Shown piece after piece: positions 36,766-45,884 of a stretch of 64,000 nucleotides of DNA. The notes beneath the pieces are model-generated. The model was not told the DNA's origin, made no database searches, and saw only the letters and a program-made list of their open reading frames with translations. Each line of letters begins with the position of its first letter. Position 1 is the first letter of the stretch. Source of the DNA: Polynucleobacter arcticus (GTDB taxonomy: Bacteria > Pseudomonadota > Gammaproteobacteria > Burkholderiales > Burkholderiaceae). Both the position numbers and the translations under genes were made by a program. The stretch is from positions 481,683 through 545,682 of the forward strand of contig NZ_CP028940.1 in the NCBI RefSeq assembly GCF_013307205.1, read 5' to 3'.

Positions 36766-37923
36766 ATGACTGCATGCTCGGCACTAAGACCTAAAAAGGT
36801 TTTGTTTATTGCCACTCGACAAATTGGCGATGTACTCGTAACGACGCCGCTCATTTCAAAGGCACGTGAGCTTTGGCCAGATGCGGAGTTTCATTTTCTG
36901 GGCTATCGCGGTAAGCTCGACATGCTCAATGGCAACCCAGATATTGCCCGGACTATTGAAACCTCAGACCGCCCCAGCCTCAAAGAATATCTCTCCTTAT
37001 TTTTTAAACTCTTTCAGCGCTACGACTTAGCAGTAGTCACGCAACCGAGTGATCGTGCCTATCTTTATGGTTTGGTAGCGGCCCATCAACGGGTCGGCGT
37101 ACTAGGGGGGCATCCGCAAGGATTAACACCTCAGGATAAGGAAAAGAAAAGTAAAAGTGATCGGCAGAATGCCTGGAAGAAAGCCATTAGCTTGCATACG
37201 GTTGATGTCGACTACTTCGCACAACACGTCATCACGGAAAAGCTACGCCTGCTTGAGGTTTTTTATAAAAACACACAAGACCTATTTGACAAACCCATTT
37301 CGGTTACTCCACCCACTGGAGAGCCTATCACCCCAAGTATTGCCATTCAACTTCATTCACCCTATGTGGTGATACACCCAGGGCCCCTGACCGCTTACAA
37401 ACGCTGGCCGCTTAGTTATTGGCAGACCTTACTGACTTGGATTGTCAAACACGGATTTCAAGTGGTCCTGAGTGCGTCACCAGCAAAACAAGATCTTCAG
37501 CTCAATCAGGACATCCTCTCTTTGTTGGATGAAGAGACTCGTCAGAATGTTGTTGATGCCGCCGGGCTTCTAACGATTCCTCAAGCAGGGACATTGATTC
37601 GAGGAGCGCATGCTTATATTGGGGTAGATACCTCCATCACCCACCTTGCAGCAGCCTGTAACACCCCAACCATTGCTTTATTTGGTCCCACTCCACCAAG
37701 CAACTTTGGGCCTTGGCCTAACGGGTTTATTGGGATGCAGCCCTATCAATTAAGAGCGCGCACGCAAACCGTGGGTAATGTCACGATCTTGCAAGGTCCA
37801 GGTGAATGCGTGCCCTGCCGTAAAGCGGGTTGTGAAGATCGCGCTAGTAGCAAAAGTGAATGCTTAGACCGACTAGAACCGATACAAGTGATTGAAGCAT
37901 TTCAATGCGCAATCATGAAATAA
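36766..37923 (+). CDS. Glycosyltransferase family 9 (heptosyltransferase-like)
   Basis: A 385-residue GT9 protein of the LPS heptosyltransferase family: VLFIATRQIGDVLVTTPLISKARELWPDAEFHFLG at the start, VVIHPGPLTAYKRWPLSYW, and the donor-binding GVDTSITHLAAACNTPTIALFGPTPPSNFGPW. A Cys-rich C-terminal stretch (GECVPCRKAGCEDR) occurs in several WaaQ-like members. The ATG at 36766 follows the previous stop by ten bases. The acceptor is unknown, and a third-heptose or similar core transfer is likely. Confidence 0.85.
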   Translation: MTACSALRPKKVLFIATRQIGDVLVTTPLISKARELWPDAEFHFLGYRGKLDMLNGNPDIARTIETSDRPSLKEYLSLFFKLFQRYDLAVVTQPSDRAYLYGLVAAHQRVGVLGGHPQGLTPQDKEKKSKSDRQNAWKKAISLHTVDVDYFAQHVITEKLRLLEVFYKNTQDLFDKPISVTPPTGEPITPSIAIQLHSPYVVIHPGPLTAYKRWPLSYWQTLLTWIVKHGFQVVLSASPAKQDLQLNQDILSLLDEETRQNVVDAAGLLTIPQAGTLIRGAHAYIGVDTSITHLAAACNTPTIALFGPTPPSNFGPWPNGFIGMQPYQLRARTQTVGNVTILQGPGECVPCRKAGCEDRASSKSECLDRLEPIQVIEAFQCAIMK

Positions 37924-37950
37924 AAACTAAGTGATGTCGGTGATACTAAT

Positions 37951-40900
37951 TTACTGGTATTGAACCTGAACAGTATTAGATTGTTTTGTAGCTAGGATTT
38001 GATTCAGGCTGTGTAGACAAGCGTCATCAGGATAAATGCGCAATTCTTCTGGGAACTGCATCAGGCAAGCGCCACCACTCGTAGTGACGTTGGCAGTCAA
38101 CATTAAACCCTTCATACCCTCATTGCCACCTGGCATCGTTGCGGCTGCAGGTCCTAACCTGGGATCCCGCACGCGATTGCTCATGAGATAAGGACCGATT
38201 TGGCTACGCAAGGATTTGAGGTCAGTGGCTGAATCAATACTGAGATGAATATTGCGGGCAAAACGCATTCTCGCGCCAGTGATATCCATCACTGCCTCAG
38301 ACACGATACGCACCCCACCAGAAAACTTATCTGGCGTAATGTTGACTTTGGCAACTAATAGCTCATCCTCTTTCAGCCAAGAGCGATTAGGTTCATAGAC
38401 TTCGCTGTAAAGGGTTACTTCAATTGCAGCAGTACCATCATCAATGGTGGCAATCATCATGCGGCCACGCTGACCTGTGAGCATCCGCGCAGAAGTAATA
38501 ATGCCGGCGATGAGCTGGTCCTTACCCTCGGTCACCTTCGCTAATGGCTGACGTATGAAATGCGCTGTCTCGTCGCGGTAAGCATCGAACATATGTCCAG
38601 TTAAACAAAGCCCAAGAGCATTTTTCTCATCCTGAAGACGCTTCTTTTCTGACCAGGGTAGCTCGCGAACTAACTCAGGTAAATGACGATCCTCTTCACC
38701 TGCTACTTCAAACAAACTCACCTGATTGATTGAGGCTTCAGCTTGTTCTGCCGCCTCAATTGCACGGGCAAGCGAAGCCAATAAAGTGGATCGAATATCG
38801 TAAGGATTACCGCCGGCAGCAATGAGGTCTTTGTATAGACTATCGAAGGCACCGGCACGCATCAAAGCCTCAATCGCACGACGATTGACTTGCCTACGAT
38901 CGACTCGCGCACAGAAATCAAATAAATCCTTAAATGGGCCACCAGCCTCACGCGCTTTTACGATGATCTCAATCGCCGCTTCGCCAGTACCCCTGACAGC
39001 ACCCAAACCATAACGAATGTGACTGATCGGTGAGTCAGGCGCAGCATCAGGCGCACGCAACGGCGTAAATACATACACACCAGTATTAATGTCGGGTGAG
39101 AACACCCGAATCTGATTGGCCAAACAATCGTCATACAAAATCTTCACCTTATCGGTGTCATCCATTGCCAGTGATAAGTTGGCCGCCATAAATTCAGCTG
39201 GATAGTTCGCCTTTAACCAAGCGGTTTGATATGCCAAGAGTGCATAGGCTGCAGCGTGGGATTTGTTAAATCCGTAGCCGGCAAAACGCTCCATCAAGTC
39301 ATAGATCTCATTGGCCTTACCTTCGGTAATACCACCGGCTTTTGCGCCATCACTAAAGATCTTGCGATGCTGCGCCATCTCTTCAGGTTTCTTCTTACCC
39401 ATCGCACGGCGCAACATATCGGCGCCACCTAAAGAGTAGCCGCCGATCATCTGCGCCATCTGCATGACCTGCTCTTGATAGACCATGATGCCGTAGGTTT
39501 CTTGGAGAACAGGCTCAATACGGGGATCTGGATACTCTACTTTTTGACGTCCATGCTTACGCTCAATAAAGTCAGGGATCAAATCCATTGGGCCTGGGCG
39601 ATAGAGTGCTACCAGCGCAATAATGTCTTCGAAGCGGTCAGGCTTTGCTTCACGCAGCATGCCTTGCATACCGCGACTCTCCAACTGGAAGACGGCAACG
39701 GTATTGGCATTCTTTAAAACCTCAAATGCCTTCTCGTCATCAAGCGCTATCTCGCCAATATTCCAATCTTTTCGATCCGCATGGAGTGTCTTGATCCACT
39801 TCTCAGCAGCTGCCAAAATAGTGAGGGTCGTTAGACCCAAGAAGTCGAATTTAACAAGGCCTATCGCCTCGACGTCATCTTTGTCAAACTGGCTGATGAC
39901 CGAACCACTCTCCTGCTCTTTGGAGTCTTTTGCTTCCTGTGTATAGAGCGGGCAAAAATCCGTTAAACGGCCAGGAGCGATTAATACACCACCCGCATGC
40001 ATACCGACGTTACGAGTCATACCTTCTAACTGCTGAGCTAGGGATAGAAGCTGGCGCACCTCATCCTCATTCTTTTCGCGCTCACCTAATTGCTTCTCTT
40101 CCTTCTTCGCCATTTCAATAGTCATGTACTGGCCCGGCTTATTGGGAATTAACTTGGCAATCCCATCTACGAAGTTGTAGCCCTGCTCCAGTACGCGACC
40201 TACGTCACGAATGGCTGCTCTTGCCGCCATCGTTCCAAAGGTGGCGATTTGACTAACCGCATCTTTGCCGTACTTATCTTTTACATACTGAATGACGCGA
40301 TCGCGCCCATGCTGACAGAAATCGATATCGAAGTCGGGCATGGATACCCGCTCTGGATTGAGGAAGCGCTCGAAGAGTAAGTTGTAGCGCAGTGGATCAA
40401 GATCAGTAATACCTAGTGAGTATGCAACTAAGGATCCCGCACCAGATCCACGACCTGGGCCAACCGGCACACCATTATTTTTCGCCCAGTTAATAAAGTC
40501 CGCAACAATTAAGAAGTAGCCTGGGAATCCCATCTGCGCAATCGTCTTCACTTCAAAGACGAGGCGCTCGCGGTAGCGGGTCTCCTCTTTGGCGCGTTCT
40601 TCTGGATCTGGGAAATTGCGCTCCATATGGCGCTTCAAACCCACTTCCGATTGCTGCAATAAATAATCATCGAGCGTGATGCCGGGCGGTGTCGGAAAAT
40701 CCGGTAAGCGTGGCTGACCCAAAGTCAGAGAGAGATTGCAGCGTTTAGCAATTTCTACTGAGTTTGCCAGCGCAACTGGTAAATCCGCAAAGCGCTTTTC
40801 CATCTCCGCTTGAGAGAGAAAATATTGCTCTTCACTAAATTTCCGAGTACGGCGAGGGTTACCTAGCAACTCACCCTCGGCAATACAGACCCGCGCCTCA

Positions 40901-41577
40901 TGTGCTGTGAAATCACTTCTCTGCATGAACTGCACAGGATGCGTAGCCACGATGGGTAAATCTAATTCACTAGCAAGGTGACAAGCAAGCTGTAGGTGTT
41001 TTTCATCCTGAGGATGGCCGCCACGCTGAACTTCAATAAAGAACGCATTGGGAAATAGCTTTGCCCAATGTTGAGCGGCAGCTTTGGCTTGAACTTCTTG
41101 ATCAGCTAAGAGCGCGGTACCAACATCACCCCAGCGTCCGCCTGAAAGTGCGATTAAACCAAATGACAGTGTTCTTTTTGCTGCTTTATCTTCCGCCTTA
41201 GAGGCAGGCTCATTAAACCACTTGGGATTGATCTCGGCGCGACCACGCGACTGATTCTCTAGGGAGGCCTTGCTTAACAACTGGCAAAGATTGAGGTAGC
41301 CAGAATGGTTTTGAACCAAAAGCAATAAACGGTGGGGTTGATCAGGATCTTGAGGATTGCTAATCCACACATCAGCCCCAGCAATCGGTTTAATACCGCT
41401 AGAGCGAGCAGCAGTATAAAAACGGACTAAGCCAAATAGATTACTTAAATCTGTCAGGGCCAAAGCGCCCATACCGTCTTTTTCGGCAGCAGCTACCGCA
41501 TCGTCAATGCGAACGACGCCATCCGTAATGGAAAACTCGGAATGGACGCGTAGATGAACAAAATGGGGTGAAGCCAT
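37951..41577 (-). CDS. dnaE: DNA polymerase III subunit alpha
   Basis: The replicative polymerase catalytic subunit, 1208 residues. The PHP domain starts with HLRVHSEFSITDGVVRIDDAV, and the polymerase palm carries GPGRGSGAGSLVAYSLGITDLDPL and the catalytic MPDFDIDFCQHGRDRVI. Tandem helix-hairpin-helix and OB domains follow (GIITSARMLTGQRGRMMI). The length is slightly longer than the E. coli subunit. It starts 15 bases from the divergent gluQ. Confidence 0.96.
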   Translation of the reverse strand: MASPHFVHLRVHSEFSITDGVVRIDDAVAAAEKDGMGALALTDLSNLFGLVRFYTAARSSGIKPIAGADVWISNPQDPDQPHRLLLLVQNHSGYLNLCQLLSKASLENQSRGRAEINPKWFNEPASKAEDKAAKRTLSFGLIALSGGRWGDVGTALLADQEVQAKAAAQHWAKLFPNAFFIEVQRGGHPQDEKHLQLACHLASELDLPIVATHPVQFMQRSDFTAHEARVCIAEGELLGNPRRTRKFSEEQYFLSQAEMEKRFADLPVALANSVEIAKRCNLSLTLGQPRLPDFPTPPGITLDDYLLQQSEVGLKRHMERNFPDPEERAKEETRYRERLVFEVKTIAQMGFPGYFLIVADFINWAKNNGVPVGPGRGSGAGSLVAYSLGITDLDPLRYNLLFERFLNPERVSMPDFDIDFCQHGRDRVIQYVKDKYGKDAVSQIATFGTMAARAAIRDVGRVLEQGYNFVDGIAKLIPNKPGQYMTIEMAKKEEKQLGEREKNEDEVRQLLSLAQQLEGMTRNVGMHAGGVLIAPGRLTDFCPLYTQEAKDSKEQESGSVISQFDKDDVEAIGLVKFDFLGLTTLTILAAAEKWIKTLHADRKDWNIGEIALDDEKAFEVLKNANTVAVFQLESRGMQGMLREAKPDRFEDIIALVALYRPGPMDLIPDFIERKHGRQKVEYPDPRIEPVLQETYGIMVYQEQVMQMAQMIGGYSLGGADMLRRAMGKKKPEEMAQHRKIFSDGAKAGGITEGKANEIYDLMERFAGYGFNKSHAAAYALLAYQTAWLKANYPAEFMAANLSLAMDDTDKVKILYDDCLANQIRVFSPDINTGVYVFTPLRAPDAAPDSPISHIRYGLGAVRGTGEAAIEIIVKAREAGGPFKDLFDFCARVDRRQVNRRAIEALMRAGAFDSLYKDLIAAGGNPYDIRSTLLASLARAIEAAEQAEASINQVSLFEVAGEEDRHLPELVRELPWSEKKRLQDEKNALGLCLTGHMFDAYRDETAHFIRQPLAKVTEGKDQLIAGIITSARMLTGQRGRMMIATIDDGTAAIEVTLYSEVYEPNRSWLKEDELLVAKVNITPDKFSGGVRIVSEAVMDITGARMRFARNIHLSIDSATDLKSLRSQIGPYLMSNRVRDPRLGPAAATMPGGNEGMKGLMLTANVTTSGGACLMQFPEELRIYPDDACLHSLNQILATKQSNTVQVQYQ

Positions 41578-41592
41578 GAGATCATTTTAGCT

Positions 41593-42540
41593 GTGCCGAA
41601 CCTCAAAAACCCCTCACCCCCAGCCGACGGCTATCGCGGGCGATTTGCCCCCTCACCTACAGGTCCGCTGCATGCGGGATCGTTGGTTGCCGCCCTCGGA
41701 AGCTGGCTAGATGCCCGTCAAAATCAAGGGAAATGGCTGCTCAGGATCGAGGATTTAGATACCCCCCGCTGTATTCCGGGGGCCGATCAAGAAATCCTGC
41801 GCCAGTTGCTTACCTGCGGCCTCTCTTGGGACGAGGAGCCAAGCTGGCAATCCCAGCGTCGGGAACACTACCAAAACGCTCTGGAGCGCTTAAATGCGCT
41901 CCAAACCATCTATCCCTGCACTTGCTCTCGACAAACCATTGCAAGCGCTCTTGGATCCCACGGCGTGATTACCCCTCGCAATCAAGAAATGGTCTATCCA
42001 GGCACTTGCCGACCCAGCCAAATGATGGCGAATGATGCAATTGCTAAGCCAGCGACTGCATGGAGACTTGCCCTCCCCCCGAATCTAGTAATGGAGTTTG
42101 AAGATCTCATGCTAGGAAAGCAGCATCAAGCCTTAAGCCAGGGGGTGGGGGATTTTGTCTTGCGCCGCCGGGATGACGTATTCACCTACCAACTCGCTGT
42201 CGTGGTGGATGATGCCGAGCAAGGAATTACCCATGTCGTGCGTGGACAAGATTTACTCAGCAATACAGCGCGACAAATTTATCTGCAAAAGATCCTGGGG
42301 TATTTAACTCCAAGTTATTTGCACCTGCCGCTTGTACTGGATGAGCACGGTGAAAAACTCAGTAAGCAAACTTTAGCGACAGCCATTCATACTGAAAATG
42401 CACAACAGGCTTTACAGGAATTACGTAAAGCAGCGGTGCATTTAGGATTGAGCAATCTGCCCGATGGAAAAGCTATCTCCATTGCTGAGTGGCTTTTAGC
42501 AGCCACCCAAGCCTGGAATAGAAAAATTACTTCTTCTTAA
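41593..42540 (+). CDS. gluQ: Glutamyl-Q tRNA(Asp) synthetase
   Basis: A truncated glutamyl-tRNA synthetase homologue (315 residues, no anticodon domain) that attaches glutamate to queuosine in tRNA-Asp. The HIGH-equivalent region is GRFAPSPTGPLHAGSLVAALGSWLDAR, the zinc-site cysteines are in YPCTCSRQ and YPGTC, and the KMSKS-equivalent is HGEKLSKQTL. The start is a GTG. Its end overlaps the convergent helicase gene by 14 bases. queG for queuosine synthesis also lies in the window. Confidence 0.93.
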   Translation: MPNLKNPSPPADGYRGRFAPSPTGPLHAGSLVAALGSWLDARQNQGKWLLRIEDLDTPRCIPGADQEILRQLLTCGLSWDEEPSWQSQRREHYQNALERLNALQTIYPCTCSRQTIASALGSHGVITPRNQEMVYPGTCRPSQMMANDAIAKPATAWRLALPPNLVMEFEDLMLGKQHQALSQGVGDFVLRRRDDVFTYQLAVVVDDAEQGITHVVRGQDLLSNTARQIYLQKILGYLTPSYLHLPLVLDEHGEKLSKQTLATAIHTENAQQALQELRKAAVHLGLSNLPDGKAISIAEWLLAATQAWNRKITSS

Positions 42541-43969
42541 AGCCGCCGAGTAAGGCGCCAACGGCTGGCTTCGCAGGCGTAATGCCGACTTTTTTCTCTT
42601 CGGAGTTAGTAGTGACAGAGGTCGGCTGAGGTGCAGCACTAGGCTCATACGGCTTATAGAAAAACGGGTCTGACATTTTTGCCGGCGCCTCGTATCGTGA
42701 CGCACTTCTGCTTGATGCAGAGCTAGAGCTAGGGCTAGAACTAGAGCTAGGATTGCCTTCAGGCAAAGGCTGAACATCTAACTTTCGCTTCATCAACTTT
42801 TCGATGTCATCGAGTAAGCGTTTTTCACTGGCATCAACTAAGGCAATCGCATCGCCCTTACTACCTGCACGACCAGTACGACCAATACGGTGAATAAAGT
42901 CTTCAGCGTTGTAAGGTAACTCATGATTAATCACGCAAGGCATCGATGGAATATCGAGACCACGTGCAGCCACATCCGTTGCCACCAGTGCTTCAATCGC
43001 ACCAGACTTAAATGCATCCAAAGTTAACGTACGCTCGCCCTGACTCTTGTCGCCATGAATCGCGCCCGCTTTAATACCCTCACGCTCTAGCGCTCGAGAT
43101 AATTTTGCGCAACCTAAACGGCTGTTGGTAAAAATAATGCACTGACGTGATAAACCTTGACGAGTACGTGCCTCAAGCACCTTGACAATCGCGCGCTGCT
43201 TATCAGCGCTGGCAACCATGTGTATCACTTGTTTGACGGTATCAGCTGCTGCATTCTGACGCGCCACCTCTACCGTGACTGGTGTACGCAAATAACTCTG
43301 TGCTAATTTTTTAATCTCAGGAGAAAACGTTGCTGAGAACAATAATGTTTGGCGCTGCGCAGGAATTAAATCAATGATGCGCTGTAAGTCTGGCAAGAAA
43401 CCCATATCGAGCATACGATCGGCTTCATCCAAGACCAGGATTTCCACTTGGGAGAGATTCGCCACTTTGGAGCCAATGTGATCGAGCAAACGTCCTGGGG
43501 TAGCGATCAAGATCTCCACGCCACCACGCAATGTCGCCACTTGCTCTTTCATATCCACGCCACCATAAACCACAGCAGCGCGTAAATCCGTGTGCTTCGA
43601 GTAGCTTGCTGCGTTCTCAGCAACCTGAACAGCCAACTCACGTGTTGGTGTTAAGACTAAGGCACGAATGGGATGCCGCGCAGGTGAAGCGCTGCTACTA
43701 GCGTGACGCAAAATCTGTTGAATGATGGGCAGTACAAAAGCGGCCGTCTTACCGGTACCAGTTTGTGCTGCACCCATCAAATCGCTGCCAGCCAAAACAT
43801 GGGGAATAGCTTGGGCTTGAATCGGAGTTGGGGTGTTGTAACCCTGCTCGGATACCGCTTTTTGAATCTTAGGGTCTAAGCCAAAGTCAGCAAAAGTAAT
43901 TGTTGCTGGGGGGGCGCTGCTCTCAGCAGCGCCGGTGGGGAGGTTTATTTCAGGAACAGTATTTATCAA
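42527..43969 (-). CDS. rhlE: DEAD-box RNA helicase, RhlE type
   Basis: An ATP-dependent RNA helicase of 480 residues, with roles in ribosome assembly and RNA turnover. Motifs: Q-motif GYNTPTPIQAQAIP, motif I AQTGTGKTAAF, PTRELA, VLDEADRMLDMGF (DEAD), SAT, and HRIGRTGRAG. The C-terminal tail (from about residue 400) is low-complexity Ser/Pro-rich and partly encoded by a hexanucleotide repeat, and it ends in basic residues (GGFKKK). Confidence 0.92.
   Translation of the reverse strand: MINTVPEINLPTGAAESSAPPATITFADFGLDPKIQKAVSEQGYNTPTPIQAQAIPHVLAGSDLMGAAQTGTGKTAAFVLPIIQQILRHASSSASPARHPIRALVLTPTRELAVQVAENAASYSKHTDLRAAVVYGGVDMKEQVATLRGGVEILIATPGRLLDHIGSKVANLSQVEILVLDEADRMLDMGFLPDLQRIIDLIPAQRQTLLFSATFSPEIKKLAQSYLRTPVTVEVARQNAAADTVKQVIHMVASADKQRAIVKVLEARTRQGLSRQCIIFTNSRLGCAKLSRALEREGIKAGAIHGDKSQGERTLTLDAFKSGAIEALVATDVAARGLDIPSMPCVINHELPYNAEDFIHRIGRTGRAGSKGDAIALVDASEKRLLDDIEKLMKRKLDVQPLPEGNPSSSSSPSSSSASSRSASRYEAPAKMSDPFFYKPYEPSAAPQPTSVTTNSEEKKVGITPAKPAVGALLGGFKKK
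42721..42750. repeat. Hexanucleotide tandem repeat in the helicase tail
   Basis: Five imperfect units of AGCTAG (AGCTAG, AGCTAG, GGCTAG, AACTAG, AGCTAG) run in tandem inside the 3' part of rhlE. Read on the minus strand they encode alternating Ser and Pro. Unit changes would stay in frame. Confidence 0.85.
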
Positions 43970-43975
43970 AGTAAC

Positions 43976-44383
43976 TTACAGAATGGCCGCAATGCCGGCT
44001 TTAGCAGTTTCAGCATCCTCGGTTGATTTAACGCCGGAAACGCCGACTGCGCCGATGGTAAACCCATTTACCTCGATATTGACGCCACCTTCCAACATGC
44101 CCGACACATGTGGGGCAGATAAAAAAGCATGACGGCCGTTATTAATGATTTCTTCATAAACACGAGTCTCGCGTTTACCCATCGCCGAAGTCCGAGCCTT
44201 CTCTTGTGCAATGTAGGTAGACAAAGGAGCGCAACCATCACGACGGATTAAACCCATCACATGTCCACCATCATCGCAAACCGCAATGGTGACGGCGAAA
44301 TTATTTGCTGCAGCATATTTATCCGCTGCATCCAAAATCTTTTGAACATCAGCTTGAGTTAAATACGGTTTAGTTGCCAACAT
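43976..44383 (-). CDS. GlcG/HbpS-family protein
   Basis: A 135-residue member of the GlcG/HbpS (haem-degrading/cobalamin-adenosyl-like fold) family: LTQADVQKILDAADKYAAANNFAVTIAVCDDGGHVMGLIRRDG at the start, KARTSAMGKRE, and the Gly-rich end GAVGVSGVKSTEDAETAKAGI. Family members are small, often secreted or cytoplasmic, and some bind haem; many stand beside genes for glycolate or alcohol oxidation. Here it lies 7 bases from rhlE and behind the aminotransferase. Its ligand is unknown. Confidence 0.82.
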   Translation of the reverse strand: MLATKPYLTQADVQKILDAADKYAAANNFAVTIAVCDDGGHVMGLIRRDGCAPLSTYIAQEKARTSAMGKRETRVYEEIINNGRHAFLSAPHVSGMLEGGVNIEVNGFTIGAVGVSGVKSTEDAETAKAGIAAIL

Positions 44384-44451
44384 GTTGAATCTTTCTATCT
44401 CGAATATGTTTTATTTGACGAAACTGCCATCTGTATAAGTACTTGAATTAT

Positions 44452-44495
44452 AAAGGGTGTTAACCAGTGGATTCACCAGCTAACACCCTTTTTCT
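44452..44495. terminator. Terminator hairpin behind the aminotransferase gene
   Basis: Perfect 11-bp arms AAAGGGTGTTA (44452-44462) and TAACACCCTTT (44481-44491) flank an 18-base loop, with T-rich sequence mainly on the plus-strand side. It lies between the aminotransferase stop and the next gene. Confidence 0.65.
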
Positions 44496-44520
44496 ACCCT
44501 AATTACGCCCAACTGACTGA

Positions 44521-45705
44521 TTATTTTAGAAATTCTTGGGCAGCAACCACGCCACTTGCCTTGGGCTTAAAGCCCATAGCACCCAAACTCATCTCCACGC
44601 CACTGAGCGCAGCCATCAGGCTGAGTTCATTACAGTCGCCTAAATGACCAATACGGAAAGCCTTGCCTTTGATTTTTCCAAGGCCTGTACCGAGGGATAA
44701 ATTGAACTTCTCGAGAGCATGCTTACGCAGTACATCAGCGTTCATGCCCTCTGGCACAGCAATGCAAGTCAGCACTGGTGAGTAGCAATCCTTATCCTGA
44801 CATTGGATTTCTAAGCCCCATGCATTGACTGCCTCACGACAAGCTGCTGCCAAACGTTGATGACGCGCAAAGATCGTGTCCAGGCCCTCAGCCATCATCA
44901 TGTCGAGCGCCTCGTGTAATCCGTACATTAAATTCGTGCTCGGGGTTGTAGGCCAGTAACCTGTTTTGTTGGACTCCAAGATCTCATCCCAAGCCCAATA
45001 GGCTTTAGGCATCTTGTTCGTCTTACTCACTTCAATCGCTCTGGCCGATACAGCATTAAAGCCAATACCCGGGGGGAGCATCAAACCTTTTTGTGAGCCG
45101 GATACAGTCACGTCAGCGCCCCATTTGTCATGCTCATAGTCTGCAGAGCCTAAGCCAGAAACCGTATCAACCAAGAGCAACGCTGGGTGCTTTAGTGAGT
45201 CAATCGCTTTACGAACCGCCGCAATATTCGAAGTAACACCAGTAGAGGTTTCGTTATGAACCACACAGACAGCCTTGATTTCATGTCCAGTGTCTTTGCG
45301 TAAACGCTCTTCAATCACAGATGCATCAACACCCCAACGCCAAGTGTCTTGTCCTGGCTTACCTACTACCTCAACATTTAAACCAAGACGCTTACCTAAG
45401 GCAACCCACAAGTTAGCAAACTGACCGGTTTCATAAAAGAGAACCTTGTCACCGGGATTAAGGACGTTCACTAAAGCGCCTTCCCATGAGCCAGTACCAG
45501 AGGCGGAATACACAATCACCGGTTGCTCAGTCTTGAAAATCTTCTTGATGCCATCCAAAACCTTGAGACCGAATGCGCCGAATTCAGGGCCACGGTGATC
45601 GATTGTTTGATAGCTAATCGCCCTCAGAATGCGTGGAGGCACTGGACTTGGGCCAGGAATGTGTAAAAAATGACGCCCCGAAAGGTGGTTATCTAGTTTT
45701 AGCAT
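44521..45705 (-). CDS. Class V aminotransferase (alanine/serine-glyoxylate type)
   Basis: A 394-residue PLP enzyme of the AGXT family (HFLHIPGPSPVPPRILRAI at the start, YSASGTGSWEGALVNVL, the PLP-Lys region SGSQKGLMLPPGIGF, and KTGYWPTTPSTNLMYGLHEAL). It likely transfers an amino group from serine, alanine or another donor to glyoxylate. It is divergent from a GntR regulator and a large FAD/Fe-S dehydrogenase, with two operator-like palindromes between, so the three may form one pathway for glyoxylate or a related 2-oxo acid. The substrate pair is uncertain. Confidence 0.88.
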   Translation of the reverse strand: MLKLDNHLSGRHFLHIPGPSPVPPRILRAISYQTIDHRGPEFGAFGLKVLDGIKKIFKTEQPVIVYSASGTGSWEGALVNVLNPGDKVLFYETGQFANLWVALGKRLGLNVEVVGKPGQDTWRWGVDASVIEERLRKDTGHEIKAVCVVHNETSTGVTSNIAAVRKAIDSLKHPALLLVDTVSGLGSADYEHDKWGADVTVSGSQKGLMLPPGIGFNAVSARAIEVSKTNKMPKAYWAWDEILESNKTGYWPTTPSTNLMYGLHEALDMMMAEGLDTIFARHQRLAAACREAVNAWGLEIQCQDKDCYSPVLTCIAVPEGMNADVLRKHALEKFNLSLGTGLGKIKGKAFRIGHLGDCNELSLMAALSGVEMSLGAMGFKPKASGVVAAQEFLK

Positions 45706-45773
45706 GCTGAGTCTCGCTTGGTTTTTGTAGTTAATCTTGCCGGTCAGTGTAAGTCACTTTTTAGAGATTTACA

Positions 45774-45789
45774 ATTTTGTATGCAAAAT
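45774..45789 (+). promoter_or_regulatory. GntR-type operator candidate, site 1
   Basis: ATTTTGTATGCAAAAT is a near-perfect inverted repeat, with only the central bases breaking symmetry. It shares the TGTATxCA core with site 2 and is of the size bound by FadR/GntR dimers. It lies nearer to the aminotransferase start. Confidence 0.6.
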
Positions 45790-45857
45790 ATTTATAAAAT
45801 AATCAAAAAATAAGGCATTTACAGCGTTATTTAAGCTTGTAGATGGTTTATAGTCAT

Positions 45858-45871
45858 TATGTATACAAATT
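45858..45871 (+). promoter_or_regulatory. GntR-type operator candidate, site 2
   Basis: The 8-bp perfect palindrome TGTATACA (45860-45867) is flanked by AT-rich sequence and lies 18 bases before the preferred GntR start at 45885. It resembles site 1, which supports a shared operator for the divergent genes. Confidence 0.6.
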
Positions 45872-45884
45872 TAAGGCATTTCAC

